Shown here one piece after another: positions 57,350-64,000 of a stretch of 64,000 nucleotides of DNA. The position numbers and the translations under genes are program-made. Below the pieces are notes generated by a model. The model saw only the letters and a program-made list of their open reading frames with translations, ran no database searches and was not told where the DNA came from. How positions within the stretch are numbered: position 1 is the first letter of the stretch; every line of letters begins with the position of its first letter. Source of the stretch: Rutpela maculata (Eukaryota > Arthropoda > Insecta > Coleoptera > Cerambycidae); the NCBI GenBank assembly GCA_936432065.2, contig OW386293.2, positions 21,464,234 through 21,528,233 on the forward strand. The letters are read 5' to 3'.

Positions 57350-59606
57350 TTTTTATATCTATTTCGTTTCTTATTTTTGATCTTAAAATATTTCAATTAC
57401 AAATTTATTTCAAAGAAAAAAAGACATTATGCACATTATTTCTTTCGAAATTTAACGGTCTAATTATATAGTAGATTGACCCATTGGGACTTCATTTAAA
57501 AAAAAAAATAGTTTTCGTTGAAAAACTAATATCGTTGGTCTTAATGAAAAATAAATCGTAATTAATCCTAGTATTTTCAGAGGTAATATTTTACAGGTGC
57601 CTTCAGACCAGTTATTAACAATTTTAACCAAGTCGCAACCTTCCATGATTAATACTAAAAATAGAAAATTTTTTATTGAAAATCGAATTAATTCTGATAG
57701 CGCAGTTGAATTGATATTTTTCGGCGCCAACATTCCACCTGAATTTTATTGTTGATTTTTATGTATTGTGACCACCTGAAAAATTAAATTAAGTCAATTC
57801 GACTGTACCATGAAGGCTAGATCATATGTATTTTAGTCGGCAGGATCCAAATATGTAAAAGATATATAAAACATTATACATTTAAAAATTTGATTTTCGT
57901 AAAAATTGCATTGAAACCTCAAGACGTCCATTTTGGTTATTTATATCATATAATTAGGACATTTTATATCATATAATTACATTCGTCCATTCAAAAGTTA
58001 CAAGACTGTTAGGGCCACCTGGTATTTTGTATATCTGCTGTGGAAATAGTTTATAAATCTATGTGTGCTTATAAACTTGCTTACAGCTTATAAATCTATA
58101 AGTAATAGAGAGTGCAGTTCTATAAAATAATAATAATAATAATAATAGTAACAACTTTATTCCCAAGAAACTGTGATTATTGATTAGGGATTAGCTAACA
58201 TAGTATATATAATAAATAATCAAACACTTGACAAATAGTACTTAAAATTAAAAAAAATCATAATATTGTATAAAATAATTCCTTTGCAAGAAATTGAGTT
58301 CATTCAAATTTTGTGCTAAAATAAGGTCATTAAATTGTTTGCTTACCTAGTACATATTATCCAATTGGATTTCATTATTTTGAATGAACCTTATATTTGA
58401 ATGCCTAGATTTTCCTGCTACGAAATTAATAAAACCACAAATTTGTATCCTATATATTGAGTCAATATCAAGAAGATTATTTGGTTTATATAAATTCATT
58501 GTAGTATGGAAAATTATAGATACATTTCATGATTTTATTTTGTAGGGTTTTTAGAGGTTTATTAGCAGTGGCCCAAATAGAGAAGTTGAATACAAGAATA
58601 TGTGTGAATATGAGAGGCAATAATATGTTTGTTAAATATTTTGTAGAGAAAATATTTTATATATTAAGTGATTCCTGTTTAATAAACTTCTTACTACATA
58701 CCTACCTGTCACATGTAATATAATTGAGATAAATTAACCTCATTTATTATTATTATTATTAAATGTGAGTTGTTGAGTTAGTTTCCTTTTTAAATTAGTT
58801 ATAAATGATGTAAATTATTTGAGTGTTCATATTTTTATTATCATTTGATGAAAAGATAAAAATAAATTTTTTTAATAATTATTCTGATTTTTTATTTCCA
58901 ACCTAAAATATACCTATACGTGTGTCCACGCATGGACGCAACAAAAGGAAATACTTATTTATGAATCGAAAATAGGTAATTCTACTACGAAATTTTGCTT
59001 CTCTATAAAAGCAAGCTAAAAGTCTACAAATATATATAAGGTGCTCAAACACATGGAAAATGTAAAACTACGTCAAGAGATTTTTCACGTTAAAGCAAAA
59101 CTTATTGCAAAAAGTTGTTTGAATGGTTAAAATAAGCCTCGATGCTAAATTTCAGTGAATTTAAAAAATAATGTAATTTTTAAAAGTGAGTGTCGGTATT
59201 TAATTAAATAAAAGTTTTAAATTGATAATTTTATTTTCGAGTTTTTACTTTAAAATAAAAAATGTATTTCGTCTAAAAATTGACGTTTTTATATGAAAAC
59301 ATTACATTAAAAAAAATCAATATAATGTTGTAAGTATCGAGTTATATTTAAAGCAATTTATCCTAATAATATTTTGCTCCAAATTGAAGAATATAGGGAT
59401 ACTTTTCTTTTGAGCTACTTTTTATTATTTCCGTTTCTTTTAAGCATCCGTTACATATTTTTTGATTTTTTATCGTATCATTGTTTTTAGAGAGCAAAAT
59501 TTCTTATAAGGACTTAATTTTAAAATAAAGAAATGTTTCCTCTTCTTTCGTTCACTCAAGGACGTACTCGCCGCGCATCGGTGCGAGGTGGGACAAGAGC
59601 CTACTT
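57350..59606. other. Downstream non-coding DNA with AAT microsatellites
   Basis: Contains the presumed 3' untranslated region (AATAAA near 57550), an 89-codon minus frame at 57464-57733 that is not recognised, and short AAT and TTA runs at about 58127-58146 and 58744-58760. No other feature was seen. Confidence 0.45.
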
Positions 59607-61106
59607 TGCCACCCAAATCCCTCTACTGGTCATCAAGTTAAAGTTATCAGAAACTTTTTTTTAATATTCGTTTTGAAGATTCCTATCAATTTGTCTAGCC
59701 TGATTTTTTATTTTTAGCTATACTTTCTTATAATTTTGACCGAAAATTGAATTTTCACTAAAAAATGTCGTTTTTTCTTTTAAATTAAAATCCCGTCTAC
59801 AGGTCACAAATTTATAAAGATTCGCACAATTTTAATTTTAAATCTTTACACATATATAATCGATCTGCCAAAGTAGATTTTTCATTTCTTTCTTTTATTC
59901 TTGACAGCTGCCAAAATCGCTGTCAAATTTAAAAATTTACAATTATGTCTCGTAATTTTGAAAATAATGTGTTTTCATAGAAGAAGAGATATATAGTGTT
60001 TAAAAACTTTCTAGTTCCATAATTGATATTAAAATAAAGTTTTCACTTTTGGCGGCTGTCAAAATTTCTGTCAGCTTAATAAAAATGCCATTTGATACAG
60101 AAGTCTACGAAAAAAAGGTCTTGGCTTTAGGTTATTATCCAAATTTTCTGAAGTATTTTGATGCGCTGAAGTGAAATTTTGGACAAATTTTTTTTTCTAT
60201 CATGTAAGTTTTCCTGTACCATCCCGTTCATCCGATAAAAACGACAAAAAGGACAAAAGAAAGGTTCTCATTCAACTTTTCTGAAATATTTTGACGCGTT
60301 GAAGCCAATTTTGGGCACACATTTTTTTCCGTCGGGTCAGTTTCCCTATAACACCCCGTTTATCCCCCCTTTTTTTTTCGTGCAAAATTGGTTTCAGCGC
60401 GTCCAAATACTTCAGGAAAGTTAGGTGAGGAGCTTTAGACAACCCCTTCTTTTGACCTTTTTAGGGGATAAAAGGGGTGATAGAGGGAAACTGACAGAAA
60501 AAATTTTATGTCCATAATGAGCTTCAGCGTCTCAAAATATTTCAGGGAAGATAAATCAGAACCTTAGGACAAGACCTTTTTTTTTTTTTTTTTTTTTGTA
60601 GACCCGTGTCATGAAACGGCATAATTATTAAGTTGACAGACATTTTGGCAGCTGCCAAAAGTGAAAACTTTATTTTAATATCAATTATGGAACTAGTACA
60701 ATGTAGAACACTTTATATCTCTTTTTCTATGAAAACTCACATTATTTTCAAGATTACGAAAGAAATACTTGCAAATTTTTAAATTTGACAGCGATTTTGA
60801 TAACTGTCAAGAATATAAAAAAAAAGAAATGTAAAATCTAGTTTGACAGATCGATTATGTATTTGTAAAGCAAAGATTTAAACCTAAAATTGTGCCAATC
60901 TTTATATATTTGTGACCTGTAGACTAATTTTAACTGGAAATAACGATATCTTCTAGTAAAAATGAAATTTTAGATCAAAATTATAAAAATATTAGCTACA
61001 AATAAATAATCCTGATCGACAGATTGATAGAGAATTTCAAAAAGAACATAAAAAAAAAGTTTTTGATAATTTTAACTTAACGACCTGTAGAGTGATTTGG
61101 GTGGCA
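59607..61106. mobile_element. 1500-bp fold-back element, ends TGCCACCCAAATC
   Basis: The left end TGCCACCCAAATCCCTCTAC is mirrored by the right end GTAGAGTGATTTGGGTGGCA. Arms of about 700 bp stay alignable: CTTGACAGCTGCCAAAATCG and ATAATTGATATTAAAATAAA on the left with inverted partners near 60800 and 60675. A T16 run interrupts the right arm at about 60582. No gene is inside. Confidence 0.82.
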
Positions 61107-63494
61107 TAATATGATTTCGTTCCATTGTGCGATGTGTCCCTTATTTTTCATTTTAGAACAAAACGTTACTAGGAAAAATTATTTAAAATATTAAAGTAAG
61201 CCTTAATACAAATTTCATTGATTTGTTTAAATGTTTTTTATAAAAATATGTCTTGCTGAAGTTCCTAGATTAAACAAAAATTAGAAAATAACATTATATA
61301 GATACAAATCCAATTTAATTAAAAAAAAAAATACATAATTTGATAGACTTTTTTTAACATCTGAAACAACATTTTCTAACAACGTATTGCTCCAAAGTGA
61401 AATATAACCATAGTTTAGTTATCTTTTGACTTACTTTTACATTTTTCATGTTTTTAAACACCTGGAACATATTTTTAGACTGCTGACTATATTAACTTGC
61501 TTTTAAAGATAAGCAAATTTTTTTCTGAACAATGATTTATCTTTGAAAAATCTTGTTATGTTGTATTTCAGAGGAGTGAATTTACAAAACAAAAAAATAT
61601 ATTAAAATCAGATAAGAGGCTTAGAAAAAAAGAACAACTTCAAACTTAAGGCAAATTTTCGGTGGTTCGATAATTTTGTTCATAAGTGTATTGATTATTT
61701 CATGAAAAAAAGTTTGGTAAAAGTGTCATACCAGCTCATCCAACTTCCAATATTTTTAATATTAAATAAATACCTGTAATATAATAATCATATATTAGTT
61801 TTCATTATTTTTAATGTTAAACCTACTTCTATTGAATATACATCATCTTTATTAGGTTGTTTCATAGTCTACAATATTTAAAAAATATTTTGACAAACAC
61901 TGCTGCCAATTCTCAGTTTAGAACAGTTAATTTAAAGACATAAAGGATTAAAGGATTAAATTAGGACAAAAATTAAAATTTCAAAATATTGTATGAGGTA
62001 TTCCAATATCTGAAGTATAATACATCACTTCCTTAAGGTCATAAATTTTTTGAAATCCTATCGGGTATTTCTCAAATAACCACACCAAGAGACATACAAG
62101 TTATAACCTTTCAAACATCTTTTGCACTAAGTTTTGGGGTTATATCAATAATTAATGATAGATTAATGAATTTGTTTTACACATATTCATTTATAAAATT
62201 CTGATATCAGTTAAAAATTGTGACATTTCAAGCAATAATAGCCCAATAATACTATAAAGAAGTGTAGAAGTAGTTCACTACGAATACCTATTTCGTTAAT
62301 ATTTTGCTCGATAATATGGACATCAAATTACTTTTACGTGGTGCAATGAGATTAATCATAAAAGTTTAAAATTGGTATATCAAAGAAAAGAAAACACAGT
62401 GGTATTGTTGTTCAAAATTTTTTATGCATTGTTCTATGAACACTCCATAGCCAGTCTGTTAAAATTTTGTAGCTTATATTTCTTTTCCATTGCCTTCGTT
62501 CTATTGAGACATGGTTGTAATTCTATTTTTTCTCAGCTGATCTTAAATTTGAAAAAAAAGGACTGCAAAGAAAATTGAATTTCCCATCGGAATTATAAAA
62601 AATAGTTACCTACCATTAGAAATGAAAAAGTTCCAAATTTCGGTTAAACTGGAAATTGGAAATAACAAAAAAGTGCACCATGTCAAAAGTAGTACAGTGA
62701 TTCTATACCTTAATTAACAATAAATACGCGTTCGCGTTAATACGAATGTGAACAAATTAGTGCGAATATGTTTGTGAGCTTCTAGAAAAAGGAATAGAGT
62801 AAAAAACTTATTAGAAATAAATATGTTGTGCTTGGATTAATATATATATATAGAAATGTCCAATGCATTTAAAAATCAAGAAAACAAAAAAATCTATTTT
62901 TAGCCCTTCAGGTAGGTCCGTTCTCGCGTAACCACTTACAAATAGTTTCCTAAACAACCGACCATACAACAAGTCAAAGGGATTATTGTAAAAACTAAGG
63001 CCGGGAATTGTAACATGTGGCAGAACGCGCGCCAAAGTCTCAAGTGAAGTAGAGGAATGTTTTATTGTTAAATTGCATAGAAGCTAATATATCGTACTTA
63101 AATTGTGACAGATATATAGCTAGCTCACTTCGATGAAATTTGGTTGTTTTAAAAGTACAACCGACCAGTGCAACCGACCCATTATTGTTTGTTTAAGAGA
63201 AACTAGAGTAATTGAAGATATTTCTAATTTTGATATTTGTGTATAAAAATACAAAATGTATCGATGCACTTCTCTTATCTGGCATACAAATATGTAATTT
63301 GTACAAAAAATAATGTTAAAGATGAATCCGATATCAATTAATTAATTGCGTACACATCGTATATAAAAAACCTTATCTATAATGCAAAATTAATTTTCTG
63401 GTAAAACACGCATTTCTTGCATCGGTCGCATGTCATTACTTTTTGCTTAATTAAAAAATCAGCTTTCATTGTACAAGATCTATATCACAAAACC
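61107..63494. other. AT-rich intergenic DNA, nothing recognised
   Basis: Frames at 62372-62578 (plus) and 62811-63035 (minus) show no known domain. A short TATATATATA run lies near 62842. Confidence 0.45.
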
Positions 63495-63880
63495 ATTGCC
63501 TAAGGAGTCACTACTTCCACATCCAGATTTCCTATCCAAGTCTCTTACATCGAAAACAGATTCTGAACTATATTTGCACTCCACTATGTGGAAGTAATTG
63601 TTCATATAACTTTAAAAATATAATATTTGAAATCGTCTACTCTAAAAACCCATAAAACGATATACCACGTCGCGGTCGGTGGTGAAAGTGGCTTATATCA
63701 AAAAATGTTGAGATCTTGGCGTCTCATACATACACTATCACAATTTTATGAACTTGTTTGCTTACTTATTTACCCACGTTTACTCCCACTTATCCCCGAA
63801 CCCTTCAACGGAACAAAAATATAAATCTAGTTCTAGATCTCGTTATAATACATAGGTGTACTAAATTTCAAATCAATATT
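63495..63880. repeat. ACTTCCACATCC-family element, inverted copy
   Basis: Reverse of units 1-3: CCTAAGGAGTCACTACTTCC, then ACATCCAG, then TTTACCCACGTTTACTCCCA, and ATAAATCTAGTTCTAGATCT. Stops at about 63880 against a LINE fragment. Confidence 0.72.
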
Positions 63881-63881
63881 A

Positions 63882-64000
63882 TGCCATGGCATACTCACAT
63901 ATTTCTCTCAATATAATAAACTGGGGATGTGCTAGACATTTTAACAGAATTTTTGTAGCCCAAAAGAAACTTTTAAGGCTGATTTTTAATATGAGGAGCA
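63882..64000 (+). mobile_element. LINE fragment, post-RT region, cut by window end
   Basis: An open frame reads AYSHISLNIINWGCARHFNR and IFVAQKKLLRLIFNMRS, matching the S-x-L-x-Y-x-I-x-x-WG...QKK-x-x-R-x-I order just after the RT of Jockey/CR1-type LINEs. It runs off the window. Confidence 0.7.

Noticed and set aside
1..64000. tRNA, rRNA or riboswitch genes
   Set aside because: No convincing candidate was seen by eye. A covariance-model scan would be needed to exclude tRNAs.

Overview
This is AT-rich, intron-containing, repeat-dense animal DNA, most likely from an insect with a large genome. The evidence is Jockey-like LINEs, a Ty3/gypsy LTR element, piggyBac-, hAT- and Tc1/mariner-type debris, an R4/Dong-like LINE inside a TAA microsatellite, and spliced genes with GT-AG introns. 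No bacterial-style operons, CRISPR arrays, tRNA or rRNA genes were recognised. The species cannot be named from the sequence.

Layout. 1-2626 is a decayed LINE. 2626-4760 is a tandem repeat interrupted by a 1446-bp terminal-inverted-repeat (TIR) element. 5760-8750 is a second decayed LINE. 8760-10107 holds dispersed repeats and a palindrome. 10111-10932 is the 3' end of an R4/Dong-like LINE flanked on both sides by TAA repeats. 12226-17795 looks like a composite of inverted termini enclosing an LTR retrotransposon (12605-15109), a fold-back element (15511-16321) and a cysteine-rich pseudogene. 17962-18578 (minus) is an internal exon of an ankyrin-repeat gene. 19201-20950 is a fold-back element. 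21570-22110 is a transposase relic. 22549-25525 is a duplicated repeat block containing a 30-bp minisatellite. 26595-29935 is a decayed piggyBac transposase between inverted arms, with another TIR element inside it. 30150-34510 holds smaller repeats and palindromes. 34510-37500 (minus) is a third decayed LINE. 37867-38796 is a small TIR element. 39340-39618 is a second copy of the cysteine-rich pseudogene family. 41399-43989 is a second copy of the 19-kb fold-back family, carrying an 820-bp piggyBac-type insertion at TTAA.

The one clearly intact multi-exon gene is on the plus strand at 45688-57349. Eight exons join in phase into a 922-residue protein: an acidic region, a C2H2 finger, a C2HC finger, a tyrosine-recombinase catalytic core (Arg, Lys, Arg, His and Tyr all visible) and a C-terminal Myb/SANT-like domain. 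Its introns are full of fold-back elements. It resembles the Crypton-related recombinase-like proteins that occur, mostly uncharacterised, in many animals. It could be a Crypton-type element or a domesticated host gene. It is the best candidate here for an under-described system.

After the gene come mostly non-coding AT-rich DNA, a 1.5-kb palindrome (59607-61106), an inverted copy of the 22-25 kb repeat (63495-63880) and the start of a fourth LINE fragment cut by the window end. All family assignments come from reading motifs; no database search was possible.
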